Shown here one piece after another: positions 8,194 to 15,851 of a stretch of DNA of 35,412 nt. The DNA is taken from NCBI GenBank assembly GCA_001550305.1, contig LRTP01000485.1:1-35412 (forward strand). Reading direction: 5' to 3'. The stretch's first letter is position 1. The number at the start of each line of letters is the position of its first letter. This DNA comes from Streptomyces diastatochromogenes (GTDB lineage: Bacteria > Actinomycetota > Actinomycetes > Streptomycetales > Streptomycetaceae). Made by a program: the position numbers and the translations under genes. Below the pieces are notes generated by a model. It saw nothing but the letters and a program-made list of their open reading frames with translations, ran no database searches and was not told the origin of the DNA.

Positions 8194-8625
8194 ACTTGAT
8201 TCCAACGCCGGGCCGCTCCCCTCCGCAACAGCGCAGGGCCAGCAGAAAGGCCCGTACCGGACTCGGACCCACTCCATCAGCGAGTGGAAGTCCACCGCTG
8301 AGCGGAAGTCCGAGGCACCACTGAGCCAATGTCCGAGGCACCTCTGGGCACCGCTGTTGCGGACCGGTGAGGGACGCCACAAAGGGGGCCGACCAGTGGC
8401 GCGCGAACGCCGAGGGGGCTACCGTCGACAGGGAGAACGACCGGTCTTCCTACCTCTGGGGAGATGGCCTCTCAGCCTTCCGGGCAGGGCTGCCTCCATG
8501 CGGAGAACTGCCGGCGGGCTCTGGTGCACGTCGAAGAGAGATCAAAGAGTTCCATGAAAGCAACCCGTGCCCCGGCCTCGCCGGGGCCCCGCAGAGGGCC
8601 ACTGCTCCGTGCGGCCCCACTGGGA
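8194..8625. other. intergenic region upstream of the permease-phosphatase gene
   Basis: About 430 bp. It holds a direct repeat of GTCCGAGGCACC at 8308-8319 and 8331-8342 (23-bp period), lying about 115-150 bp upstream of the GTG start, which could be an activator or repressor site. It also holds the terminator of the TetR gene at 8569-8587. I see no credible gene. Confidence 0.4.
8569..8587 (-). terminator. putative terminator of the TetR gene
   Basis: A GCCCCGGC / GCCGGGGC inverted repeat (8-bp arms, 3-nt loop) about 40 bp beyond the stop codon of the minus-strand TetR gene. Confidence 0.55.
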
Positions 8626-9234
8626 TCAGACGTCCGATCGGATGAGCCGGACCGCGTTCAGCAGGGTCTTGTGGGCGGCCGTCGAGTCGTCCAGGTAGCC
8701 GGCGGCCATCGCGCCGTCGTACAGCATCAGCAGCGCACCGGCGGCCGACTCCGGGTCGGCGTGGCCGAGTCGGGCGAGCAGATCCTGGAAGAGGGTGCGG
8801 ATCCAGTTCCGGTGGGACGTCACCAGGCCGCGTACCGGATGGCCGGCGTCCGGGTACTCGGCGGCCGCGTTCATGAACGGCGAGCCGCGAAATCCGCGCT
8901 CGCGGGCGTGCTCGGCGATGGCCTCGAAGATCAGGTCGATCGCCTCGGCGGGCGGGTGCCCGGCGGCCAGTGGTTCGGCCACCTCCTTGTAATAGGCGTC
9001 CTTGGTCAGCAAGTAGGCCACGACCAGGTCGTCCTTGGAGGCGAAGTGGCGGTAGAAGGTCGCCTTCGTCACCCCGGCCTCGGCGATCAGCCGCTCCACG
9101 CCGATCGCACGGACACCCTCGTAGTAGAACAGCCGCGACGCGGCCCGGACCAGGCGTTCGCGAGGCGGTAGTTCTCCCTCGGTCCTGGTCTCTCGACTCG
9201 TGCTGTCGGTGGTCTTCTGCCCAGTGCTGCTCAC
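8626..9234 (-). CDS. TetR/AcrR family transcriptional regulator
   Basis: About 202 residues. The N-terminal helix-turn-helix is clear: RERLVRAASRLFYYEGVRAI followed by VERLIAEAGVTKATFYRHFASKDDLV. The C-terminal ligand domain has the FRGSPFMNAAAEYPD type seen in TetR regulators next to oxidoreductases. The GTG at 9232-9234 is the most plausible start; an open frame continues upstream. It is divergent from a short-chain dehydrogenase gene, and TetR proteins in this arrangement usually repress both themselves and the neighbour. Two CCCGTACGGCCC copies in the shared spacer are candidate operators. The ligand is unknown. Confidence 0.88.
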   Translation of the reverse strand: MSSTGQKTTDSTSRETRTEGELPPRERLVRAASRLFYYEGVRAIGVERLIAEAGVTKATFYRHFASKDDLVVAYLLTKDAYYKEVAEPLAAGHPPAEAIDLIFEAIAEHARERGFRGSPFMNAAAEYPDAGHPVRGLVTSHRNWIRTLFQDLLARLGHADPESAAGALLMLYDGAMAAGYLDDSTAAHKTLLNAVRLIRSDV

Positions 9235-9276
9235 TTCCCCATTGTGCCCTCGGCCCTGCTGCGAGCGGCCTCTGCC

Positions 9277-9326
9277 CCCGTACGGCCCCACCCACACGGC
9301 CGTCCTCCCTCTGTCCCGTACGGCCC
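9277..9326. promoter_or_regulatory. candidate operator pair between TetR and SDR genes
   Basis: CCCGTACGGCCC occurs twice (9277-9288 and 9315-9326), 38 bp apart, each containing the palindrome CCGTACGG. Both lie in the 128-bp divergent spacer. Assignment to the adjacent TetR regulator is inference from position and symmetry. Confidence 0.45.
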
Positions 9327-9362
9327 GCAGCGGCGTGGCCGTTCATCGAAAGGCTTGAACCC

Positions 9363-10124
9363 ATGAATCGTCGTCTTGAAGGAACCGTCGCCCTGGTCAC
9401 CGGAGCGTCCAGCGGCATCGGCCACGCCACCGCGTTGGAGCTTGCCCGCGAGGGCGCCTCCGTGGCCCTGGTCGGTCGGCGCGAGGACCGGCTCACCGAC
9501 CTCGCCGCGGAAATCACCGGCGCCGGTGGCATGGCCCTGGTCGTGCCCGCCGACATCACCACCGCCCAGGCCGCCGCGGAAGCGGTCGAGCGGACCGTCG
9601 AGGGACTGGGCCGTCTGGACACGCTGGTCAACAACGCCGGCCTCATGCTGCTCGGCCCCGCCCCCAGCGCGGACCTGAACGACTGGCAGCGCATGATCGA
9701 CATCAACCTCATGGGCCTGATGTACACCGCCCACGCAGCCGTCCCCCACCTGGTCAAGGCCGCCGCCGAGGAACCGCGTCAGGTCGCCGACATCGTCAAC
9801 ATCGGCTCGCTCGCCGGCCGCAACGCCTACGCCATGTCCGCCGTGTACAGCGCCACCAAGTTCGGCGTCGGCGCCTTCAGCGAGGCACTGCGTCAGGAAC
9901 TGGCACGCCAGCACGTCCGCGTGTCCGTCATCGAGCCGGGCAGCGTCGACACCGAACTGCGTACGCACAACCCCGACGTCATCCAGCAGCACATCGTCGC
10001 CGCCCTGGGCGACATCGAGCGGCTGCAGAGCCAGGACATCGCCGACACCGTCGGCTACGTCGTCACCCGCCCCCGGCACGTGGCCGTCGCCGAGCTGCTC
10101 GTACGCCCCACCGAGCAGGCCTGA
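9363..10124 (+). CDS. short-chain dehydrogenase/reductase (SDR)
   Basis: A 253-residue classical SDR. The cofactor motif TGASSGIG is at 13-20, NNAG at about 90-93, and the catalytic triad is Ser149 (NIGSLAG), Tyr162 and Lys166 (YSATK). It should be a cytosolic NAD(P)(H)-dependent oxidoreductase; the arginines after the first strand (VGRRED) suggest NADP(H). The substrate cannot be read from sequence. The ATG at 9363 has GAAAGG 9 nt upstream. It is divergent from, and probably repressed by, the TetR regulator. The gene ends 35 bp before the most decayed att-like copy (A), so it is the last gene left of the accretion zone. Confidence 0.92.
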   Translation: MNRRLEGTVALVTGASSGIGHATALELAREGASVALVGRREDRLTDLAAEITGAGGMALVVPADITTAQAAAEAVERTVEGLGRLDTLVNNAGLMLLGPAPSADLNDWQRMIDINLMGLMYTAHAAVPHLVKAAAEEPRQVADIVNIGSLAGRNAYAMSAVYSATKFGVGAFSEALRQELARQHVRVSVIEPGSVDTELRTHNPDVIQQHIVAALGDIERLQSQDIADTVGYVVTRPRHVAVAELLVRPTEQA

Positions 10125-10159
10125 ACACCGAGCCCGTGGCCAACTCCGCAGCACACAAA

Positions 10160-10263
10160 GTGCGCGTGACTACTCGAAGCCGGCGTCGGAGCAGCGTTCT
10201 CGACCGTCAGCGGCAGAAGCTTCCTGCCCGTTGGGCCGATCTGGATGCTGGTGTCCATCTGGG
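10160..10263 (-). repeat. att-like repeat, copy A (displaced radical SAM 3' end, decayed)
   Basis: Reads on the minus strand as HPQMDTSIQIGPTGRKLLPL followed by TVENAAPTPASSSHAH, i.e. the C-terminus of the radical SAM gene at 28840-30810. The stop codon is lost (the frame continues FV) and no small ORF follows, so it is the most degraded long copy. Similarity stops at about 10263. As the leftmost copy it marks the left limit of the array. Confidence 0.85.
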
Positions 10264-10309
10264 GGTGGACGCCCACTCACCGCCGCGACCTGACCGTCTT
10301 GCCGGACGA

Positions 10310-10897
10310 TCAGATATCGCCCTGGACGAGGGCATGCAGATGCTCGTCATGCCATCCGTCCGCGTGGAGCAGCGCGCTGCGCATGGTGCCTTCGAGGGAG
10401 TATCCGGCCTTGTCCGCCACACGGCAGGATGCCGGGTTGGCCACCGAGTGACACAGCCGCAGGCGATGCAGGCCAAGGTCGTTCAGGGCCCACTCGCTGA
10501 CGCGCTTCGTGGCCTCGACCACCACACCGCCCCCGCGCGCCGCGGGGAGGATCCAGTAGAGGATCTCGGCGCTGCCGGCGCCGAGGTCGATGTCGCCCCA
10601 CCCGATCAGTCCCACGGCCTCGCCCTCCGGTCGCGCGATGGCCCAGATCGCACTCAGCTCGGCCCGCCATCGCTCGTGCATGCGTTCAATCCTGTGGCGC
10701 GCGTCCTCTGGCGTCTCCACCAGCAGGCGATTCCACTGGCGAATCCCGGGATCCTGACTGGCGGCCACCAAGACGTCGGCGTCGGAGAGACGCCAGGGAC
10801 GCAGCTCCAGGCCGCTTGGAAGGCCGAGCACCGGCTGGTCCATCCGGGCCATCTGCCCCGCCGGAACGACTGCTGGTATGCGTGAGCCGGAGATCAT
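10310..10897 (-). CDS. GNAT family N-acetyltransferase (RimJ/RimL type)
   Basis: A 195-residue protein with the RimJ/RimL-like GNAT layout: LELRPWRLSDADVLVAASQD near the N-terminus, then AVGLIGWGDIDL, the acetyl-CoA-binding strand and loop (EILYWILPAARGGGVVVEA), and the closing LHRLRLCHSVANPASCRVADKAGY segment. Such enzymes transfer acetyl from acetyl-CoA to protein N-termini, amino sugars or antibiotics; the acceptor is not evident. The ATG at 10895-10897 overlaps the stop of the upstream frame (ATGA) and has AGGA 7 nt upstream, so the two are translationally coupled. It is the first gene inside the array, next to copy A. Confidence 0.88.
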   Translation of the reverse strand: MISGSRIPAVVPAGQMARMDQPVLGLPSGLELRPWRLSDADVLVAASQDPGIRQWNRLLVETPEDARHRIERMHERWRAELSAIWAIARPEGEAVGLIGWGDIDLGAGSAEILYWILPAARGGGVVVEATKRVSEWALNDLGLHRLRLCHSVANPASCRVADKAGYSLEGTMRSALLHADGWHDEHLHALVQGDI

Positions 10898-12017
10898 CGA
10901 GGCATCCTGCCACAGCCCTCGGACGAGGAACTGGGCACGTAGTGCGCGAGATGGGCGAGGAGCTCCGGATCGAGCTCGCCGGCCCGCTGCTTCTCGTGGA
11001 TCGCGAGCGTGAGTCTCGCCTCATCGAGGAACCGGTACGCGAAAATCTCGACGCTCGGCGCGGTCCAGAAGATCTCTCGGCGCGGCAGGACGATCTCGCC
11101 GTCGGGTCCGTACCTGAGGCCTGGCTCCACGGTGAAATCCCGGTCGGAGCAGACGACAGCGGCCTGCCCGCTGTGGTGCAGGTAGAGGTACCACAGGATG
11201 CGGCTCTGCTGATCGCGAAAGAACGGCACCATGCGATCGGCCGGGTCGACGGGACTGGGGAGCGGGCCGGTCACATCGGTCCAGGCACCGCCGCCCTCAC
11301 GGTCGAGGCATCGGTGCAGGTTGGCCCGGGTGATCAATGCCAAGAAGTCCGCGGGGAGCGAGAGGCCGTCTCTCGCCAGATCAGACGCGATCGGATCCGT
11401 CACGGCCGCGCGGTGGTCAAGCGGATCACCGATGTCGCCGAACCAGGCGAAGTCGCCGACGAAGGACTCTTCGTCCAAGGGCGGAACCATCTCAAGGGGA
11501 TCAGCCTGATCAAGGGGACAAGCCTGAAACCATGCGAAAGTGCGCCCTTGCTCGTCGCACGGCCGGTAGGGGCCGATCCCGTGCCCGGCCCAGAAGGCCG
11601 GAAGGCGCACCGCCGAAGGGCCTTCGCCGATCCGACGGAATCCGTCCTCGGGGTGTGCATTCGCGGGCGGACGAGCCCCAGGGACGCGCGTCTTCGGGCT
11701 CGTCAGCGTCTGCGGCAGCCGGATGTCCGGCCGGCCGAGTTCGTCCACCGGCCGGACGTAACCGGGATCGTCCTCGGGCCGGGGCCGAGGTGCCGCTGGG
11801 ACGTCCACTCGGAAGCCGTCACGTCGTTCCTCGGGCCACCGCGCGTCGATGGCAGGGCCGCGGCCGTGCAGTCAGGACATTCATCGCGGTAACCACCGCC
11901 CCACATGCCGACCTGGGAGCCCGTCATGTCCGGCTTCTCGATCCCGCAGAGCGTCTTGTGGAAGTAGCCGTACGCGTGCCGGCATCCGGCAGCATGTCCG
12001 TCCACGCCGCTTCCCAC
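10894..12017 (-). pseudogene. frameshifted uncharacterised gene with LCG...CxxC motif
   Basis: Two frames appear to be halves of one gene. The N-terminal half (GTG at 12015-12017) reads YGYFHKTLCGIEKPDMTG then GGGYRDECPDC, an LCG...CxxC arrangement suggestive of metal binding. Coding character in that frame fades near 11855 and resumes one frame over as AIDARWPEERRDGF. It continues uninterrupted to the stop at 10894, ending SSEGCGRMPR. Joining the halves needs one inserted base, so a 1-bp deletion or a sequencing error at about 11850-11862 is likely. The intact product would be about 374 residues. The C-terminal part also has its own GTG at 11806-11808 (304 aa) and may still be translated. 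No family is recognised. It overlaps the GNAT start by 4 nt. Confidence 0.6.
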
Positions 12018-12053
12018 CGGATTTCCCAGGGGCAGTGTCCGGGGCGGCTGATC

Positions 12054-12179
12054 TCATGGTCCGGAGTCCCGATCTGGGTCACCGCATAGCACCCATGTGC
12101 AGACCCAGAGCTCGCGACGCCACCGCGACGGCGGACGATCCCACTTCACCATCTCGTGATCGCAGACGTCGCAGCGCAT
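12054..12179 (-). CDS. small zinc-ribbon-like protein (41 aa)
   Basis: A 41-residue frame reading MRCDVCDHEMVKWDRPPSR, with a CxxC near the N-terminus and a second Cys pair (WVCTWVLCGDPD). This is the usual look of a minimal zinc ribbon. The ATG at 12177-12179 has a good AGGA 6-7 nt upstream. It follows the ars operon on the same strand but is about 150 bp away. Function is unknown. The ribosome binding site and Cys spacing make it more than a chance frame. Confidence 0.5.
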   Translation of the reverse strand: MRCDVCDHEMVKWDRPPSRWRRELWVCTWVLCGDPDRDSGP

Positions 12180-12213
12180 GGTGGAATCCTGCCTTCCCGA
12201 TGAGAACCACGAG

Positions 12214-12261
12214 TCGTCGCCGCACGCACCGGGGACATGGTCGCCGCACACACCGGGGACA
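12214..12261. repeat. 24-bp tandem duplication
   Basis: GTCGCCGCAC(G/A)CACCGGGGACATGG occurs twice head to tail between the small zinc-ribbon gene and arsC. It probably arose by slippage; no function is evident. Confidence 0.55.
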
Positions 12262-12326
12262 TGGGCGAGGCCGTGGGCATGGGCACGACGGCCCTTGCCA
12301 CCGACCGCGAGTCGCTCCCCTCTCGA

Positions 12327-12737
12327 TCAGCCGGCCAGTTCGGCCACCAGGCCGCGGATGCGCCGCTCGATCTCGTCTCGGATCGGGCGGACCGCGTCGA
12401 CTCCCTGCCCGGCCGGATCGTCGAGCCGCCAATCCAGGTACCGCTTCCCGGGGAAGACCGGGCACGTGTCGCCGCACCCCATGGTGATCACGACGTCGGA
12501 CGCCTGCACCGCTTCGACAGTCAGCACCTTCGGAGTCTCGGCGGAGATGTCGATGCCGACTTCCTTCATCGCGTCGACGACCGCCGGGTTGACCGTGTCG
12601 GCGGGAGTGGAGCCCGCCGAGCGGACTTCGACCCGATCGCCCGCGAAGTGGGTGAGGAACGCAGCGGCCATCTGGGAACGCCCGGCGTTGTGGACGCAGA
12701 CGAACAGCACGGACGGGCGCGGGGTGGCAGTGCTCAT
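12327..12737 (-). CDS. arsC: arsenate reductase, low-molecular-weight phosphatase family
   Basis: A 136-residue ArsC of the LMW protein tyrosine phosphatase fold. The P-loop is CVHNAGRS (Cys14 to Arg20), the CX5R arsenate-binding site. Further on, MGCGDTCPVFPGKRYLDW contributes the resolving cysteines typical of arsenate reductases in ars operons. It reduces As(V) to As(III) in the cytosol using a thiol cofactor, probably thioredoxin or mycothiol in an actinomycete. It is the last gene of an arsR-aquaporin-arsC operon, 30 bp after the aquaporin stop. The arsenite produced can leave through the channel or be methylated by the divergently encoded ArsM. It starts at the ATG at 12735-12737. Confidence 0.95.
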   Translation of the reverse strand: MSTATPRPSVLFVCVHNAGRSQMAAAFLTHFAGDRVEVRSAGSTPADTVNPAVVDAMKEVGIDISAETPKVLTVEAVQASDVVITMGCGDTCPVFPGKRYLDWRLDDPAGQGVDAVRPIRDEIERRIRGLVAELAG

Positions 12738-12767
12738 GGCAGCTGTCTTTCTGGGGAGGAAGTGGGC

Positions 12768-13508
12768 TCAGGAAGCGGACGGGGCGAGTTCGGGCTCATC
12801 GTGAGGGGCGACGACGTCCGTCTCGGCGGGCGCCGGTCGGCCGAACACCACCGCCAGCAGACCCAGGCCGACGGCGGCACCGACCAGTTGCGCGGCGATG
12901 AACGGGGCGACGGAAGCCGGGGCGATCCCCGCGAACGTGTCGGTGAAGGCCCGGCCGACCGTCACCGCCGGGTTCGCGAACGACGTGGAGGACGTGAACC
13001 AGTACGCGGCCCCGATGTAGGACGCCACCGCAGCTGACGCGAGGTGGGCGCGACCGGTCCGGGTCAGGCCGAAGATCAGCAGGACGAGCCCGGCCGTGGC
13101 CACGATCTCGCCCAGCCACAGATGGCCGGCGGTGCGGTCGTGCGTGGACCACTTCACCAACGGTTCGGCGAACATCGCATCGGCCAGCACCGCACCGCCG
13201 ATCGCACCCAGGGTCTGGGCGGGGACGTACACGGCTGCTTCGCGTGCGGTCATTCCGTCGCCGCTCCTGCGCCCCGTGAACCAGGCGGCCAGGGTGACGG
13301 CCGGATTGAAGTGGGCCCCCGACACCGGCCCGAACAACGTGATCAGCACGGCCAGGCCGAAGACGGTGGCGAGCGAGTTCGCGAGCAACTGCACGCCGAC
13401 GTCCCGTGACAGCTCCGTCGCCTGGATGCCCGAGCCGACCACCACCGCGACCAGCGCGGCCGTCCCGACCAGCTCGGCCACCGCACGCCGGCCGAGCGAA
13501 GCGCTCAC
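12768..13508 (-). CDS. aquaporin family channel (arsenite efflux, AqpS-like)
   Basis: A 246-residue MIP-family channel with about six membrane helices and both pore motifs: HFNPAVTLAAWF (NPA at 68-70) and SFANPAVTVGRAF (NPA at 179-181). Aquaporins inside ars operons are known as AqpS-type channels that let uncharged As(OH)3 flow out down its gradient, replacing ArsB/Acr3 pumps. No pump gene is present here, which supports that role. The GTG at 13506-13508 overlaps the arsR stop (GTGA), indicating coupling. The C-terminal tail is acidic. Confidence 0.9.
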   Translation of the reverse strand: MSASLGRRAVAELVGTAALVAVVVGSGIQATELSRDVGVQLLANSLATVFGLAVLITLFGPVSGAHFNPAVTLAAWFTGRRSGDGMTAREAAVYVPAQTLGAIGGAVLADAMFAEPLVKWSTHDRTAGHLWLGEIVATAGLVLLIFGLTRTGRAHLASAAVASYIGAAYWFTSSTSFANPAVTVGRAFTDTFAGIAPASVAPFIAAQLVGAAVGLGLLAVVFGRPAPAETDVVAPHDEPELAPSAS

Positions 13509-13882
13509 GCGGTCACCCCAACGGGCTCCGGAGTGGTCAGGAACGCGCCCAGCCGGTCCAGTACGCCGGGCAGCACCCAGTAGTAGACCCAGGTCCCACG
13601 ACGCTCGCAGTCGATGAGTCCGGCCTGCCGGAGCAGCTTGAGATGGTGGGAGATCGTCGGTTGCGACAGCTCGAACGCGGGCGTCAGCTCACACACGCAC
13701 ACCTCGCCGCCCTCCCGCGAAGCGATCATCGAGAGCAGCCGCAGCCGGACCGGGTCGCCCAGCGCCTTGAACGCCTTCGCCAGTTCGACGGCCTGGTCCT
13801 CGGCCAGCGGGGCGGAGGCCAGTCCCTGGCAGCAGGCGCCGTCCGCGTCCTGGCCGAGCACCTCAAGCTCTTGTTTCGACAT
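13505..13882 (-). CDS. arsR: ArsR family arsenic-responsive repressor
   Basis: A 125-residue winged-helix repressor. The metalloid-sensing motif is EVCVCEL (Cys62, Cys64) at the start of the recognition region, followed by LSQPTISHHLKLLRQAGLI, the DNA-reading helix. An extra Cys pair (Cys17-18) lies near the N-terminus. As(III) binding to the cysteines is expected to release it from DNA. It leads the arsR-aquaporin-arsC operon and overlaps the next gene by 4 nt. The divergent spacer contains a symmetric operator, so it probably represses both its operon and arsM. Confidence 0.94.
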   Translation of the reverse strand: MSKQELEVLGQDADGACCQGLASAPLAEDQAVELAKAFKALGDPVRLRLLSMIASREGGEVCVCELTPAFELSQPTISHHLKLLRQAGLIDCERRGTWVYYWVLPGVLDRLGAFLTTPEPVGVTA

Positions 13883-13891
13883 GCCTCTATG

Positions 13892-13938
13892 TTGACGTTC
13901 TTCGATACAAGACGCAAGGTTGCATCAATGAACGTCAA
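13892..13938. promoter_or_regulatory. ArsR operator in the arsR-arsM divergent spacer
   Basis: A perfect 9-bp inverted repeat TTGACGTTC (13892-13900) / GAACGTCAA (13930-13938), enclosing a second, imperfect dyad (TTCGATACAA ... TTGCATCAA). It is AT-richer than its surroundings and centred at about 13915, 32 bp from the arsR start and 72 bp from arsM. ATCAA-type dyads are typical ArsR sites. Binding is inferred. Confidence 0.7.
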
Positions 13939-13986
13939 TACAAGCCGTTCCGGGGCCTGCCATGCCCCGCCATCCAGGAGTCAGCC

Positions 13987-14880
13987 ATGAGCGAGCAGTC
14001 CACCGAACTGCGCGAGACCGTCCGCCGGCGGTACGCCGCCGCGGCCGTGAAGGTGACCGAGGGGGGCACCGCGTGTTGCGGGCCGCAGCCCGTCGAGGTC
14101 GACGAGAACTTCGGCTCCACCCTCTACGCCGTCGCCCAGCGTGACGCCCTGCCCGCCGACGCCGTCGCCGCCTCTCTGGGCTGCGGCAACCCGACCGCCG
14201 TGGCCGATCTCCACGAGGGCGAACGCGTCCTGGACCTCGGTTCCGGCGGCGGCATCGACGTCCTGCTCTCCGCCCGCCGCGTCGGCCCCACGGGCAGGGC
14301 GTACGGCCTCGACATGACCGACGAGATGCTCCAACTCGCCCTGGCCAACGCCGCGAAGGCCGGTGCGACGAACGTCGAGTTCCTCAAGGGCACCATCGAG
14401 GCGATCCCGCTCCCCGCGGGCACCATCGACGTGGTGATCTCCAACTGTGTGATCAACCTGTCGACCGACAAGGCAGCGGTCTTCGCCGAGACGTTCCGCG
14501 TCCTGACGCCCAACGGCCGCATCGGCGTCTCGGACGTGGTCGCCGACGACGCCCTCTCCCCCGCCCAGCGCGCCGAGCGCGGCGACTACGTCGGTTGCAT
14601 CGCGGGCGCCCTGTCGTTCACCGAGTACCGCGAAGGCCTTGAGGCGGCAGGGTTCGTGAACGTCGAGATCACCCCCACGCACCCCGTGGCCGACGGCATG
14701 CACTCCGCCATCATCCGCGCCACCAAGCCCCGGACCGAGCCGCGGGCATCCCGGACGACCGGATCGGCCGATGCGTGCTGCGGCGTCAACGCCTGCTGCA
14801 CACCCGCCGAGACCTCCGCCGACCCCGACGTCACCGCCACCGAGGCCAAGACGGCATCCGGCTGCGGCTGCCAGAACTGA
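13987..14880 (+). CDS. arsM: arsenite S-adenosylmethionine methyltransferase
   Basis: A 297-residue class I methyltransferase. The SAM site is VLDLGSGGGIDVLLSA, and the conserved ArsM segments SNCVINLSTDK and GDYVGCIAGAL supply arsenite-binding cysteines near 153 and 203. More cysteines are near the N-terminus (GGTACCG, 30-31). ArsM converts As(III) to methylated, partly volatile species. The C-terminus has an added Cys-rich tail (DACCGVNACC, and GCGCQN at the end), which could bind As(III). The ATG at 13987 has AGGAG 6 nt upstream. It is divergent from arsR and followed by a strong hairpin terminator. Confidence 0.95.
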   Translation: MSEQSTELRETVRRRYAAAAVKVTEGGTACCGPQPVEVDENFGSTLYAVAQRDALPADAVAASLGCGNPTAVADLHEGERVLDLGSGGGIDVLLSARRVGPTGRAYGLDMTDEMLQLALANAAKAGATNVEFLKGTIEAIPLPAGTIDVVISNCVINLSTDKAAVFAETFRVLTPNGRIGVSDVVADDALSPAQRAERGDYVGCIAGALSFTEYREGLEAAGFVNVEITPTHPVADGMHSAIIRATKPRTEPRASRTTGSADACCGVNACCTPAETSADPDVTATEAKTASGCGCQN

Positions 14881-14890
14881 CCCGGACAAC

Positions 14891-14924
14891 CTTGAGGCCC
14901 CTCCCGATCGAGAGGGGCCTCAAG
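14891..14924 (+). terminator. arsM terminator
   Basis: A perfect 13-bp inverted repeat (14891-14903 / 14912-14924, 8-nt loop) starting 11 bp after the arsM stop codon. Confidence 0.85.
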
Positions 14925-15030
14925 CTCGTACGGGCCACTTCTGAAGGCTCGACAGGAGTCAGGGTCAGGCCCACTCAACCTCTCAGTGGATGCAGGGGCG
15001 TCCGCTCGGCGCTGTACGGCTCCGTTGCCG

Positions 15031-15660
15031 TCACCTTCTGCCGTCAGGACCCGCCGGCTCCCGGTCAATCCGTGCGTTGCTGCGGTCGGACTGGCCGGTG
15101 CCGTTCTCGGTGAGAGCCGTGCGCGCGGCCTGCAGCAGTTCTTCGGAGAGCGGGTTGCCCCGGGTGGCGCGGGCGAGGACGAGGGCACCGACCATGGTGC
15201 AGAGCTGGGCCATGCCGTCGTCGTCGCCGGTGGCCAGTCGAGCGGCGCGGTTGCGTACCCCGTTGATGTAGACCTGCTGGGAGCGGGCGGCCTGGTCGGG
15301 GTCGCGCCCCAGGTCCGCGGCGAATCCGGACACGGGGCAGCCGTCCCCGGCGTGATCGCGGTGCCAGATCGAGAGGTAGTTCTCGATCAACGTCCGGCGG
15401 GCGGCCTCGTGCTCCCCGGTGTGTTCATCAAGCGTCACCGGCGAGTGCGCCGTCGGGTTCTCGAAGGCGTGGGCGATGGCCTTGTCGACCAAGTCCTCCT
15501 TGGAGGCGAACTGCTTGTAGAACGCGCCATGGGTGAGCCCAACGGCTTTCATCAGGTCGGCGATGCTGACCACAGTGCCCTTCTCGCGGAACATCCGGGA
15601 GGCGGTGGCCACGACGTGTTGCCGGTTCTCCTGCGCTTGCGCCTTGGACACGCGGCCCAC
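15031..15660 (-). CDS. TetR/AcrR family transcriptional regulator
   Basis: A 209-residue regulator with helix-turn-helix VVSIADLMKAVGLTHGAFYK preceded by RQHVVATASRMFREKG. The C-terminal domain (GCPVSGFAADLGRD) is of the type seen in TetR proteins that control efflux or oxidoreductase genes. The GTG at 15658-15660 has AGGAGA 8 nt upstream. It is divergent from a DHA2 drug exporter, and a CTAAC...GTTAG dyad in the spacer is the likely operator. It probably represses the exporter and the following NmrA-type gene until a ligand binds. Confidence 0.92.
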   Translation of the reverse strand: MGRVSKAQAQENRQHVVATASRMFREKGTVVSIADLMKAVGLTHGAFYKQFASKEDLVDKAIAHAFENPTAHSPVTLDEHTGEHEAARRTLIENYLSIWHRDHAGDGCPVSGFAADLGRDPDQAARSQQVYINGVRNRAARLATGDDDGMAQLCTMVGALVLARATRGNPLSEELLQAARTALTENGTGQSDRSNARIDREPAGPDGRR

Positions 15661-15700
15661 GGAATCACTCTCCTCAAATGGCTGTCGCTTGTCATCTATC

Positions 15701-15719
15701 CTAACGTGTGTTTAGTTAG
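15701..15719. promoter_or_regulatory. candidate TetR operator upstream of the DHA2 exporter
   Basis: CTAAC (15701-15705) and GTTAG (15715-15719) form a dyad around a 9-bp centre, in an AT-rich patch of the divergent spacer. The location suits a site that represses both directions; binding by the adjacent TetR is inference. Confidence 0.55.
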
Positions 15720-15851
15720 AGTGCGACATCTATTTGGGGTCGACGAGAGCACCCGGCTGGTCAAGCAGGGTCTTGTGCCGCTCCCACCGTCCGAGGCCGA
15801 CAGCCTCCGCCCCCGCATTCGCAGTACCACCGACAGCACTGGAGACCCACT

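Noticed and set aside
5554..8199. 881-residue plus-strand frame opposite the permease-phosphatase gene
   Set aside because: Gln/Asp/Gly/Arg-rich without motifs, exactly antisense to a gene with intact domains.
10055..10276. 73-codon minus-strand frame starting MGVHPQMDTS
   Set aside because: It is the decayed copy A tail with its stop lost, reading antisense into the SDR gene; not a functional gene.
12768..13508. Glycerol facilitator or water channel in an unrelated pathway
   Set aside because: Overlap with arsR and linkage to arsC make arsenite efflux the better reading, although the pore selectivity cannot be proven from sequence.
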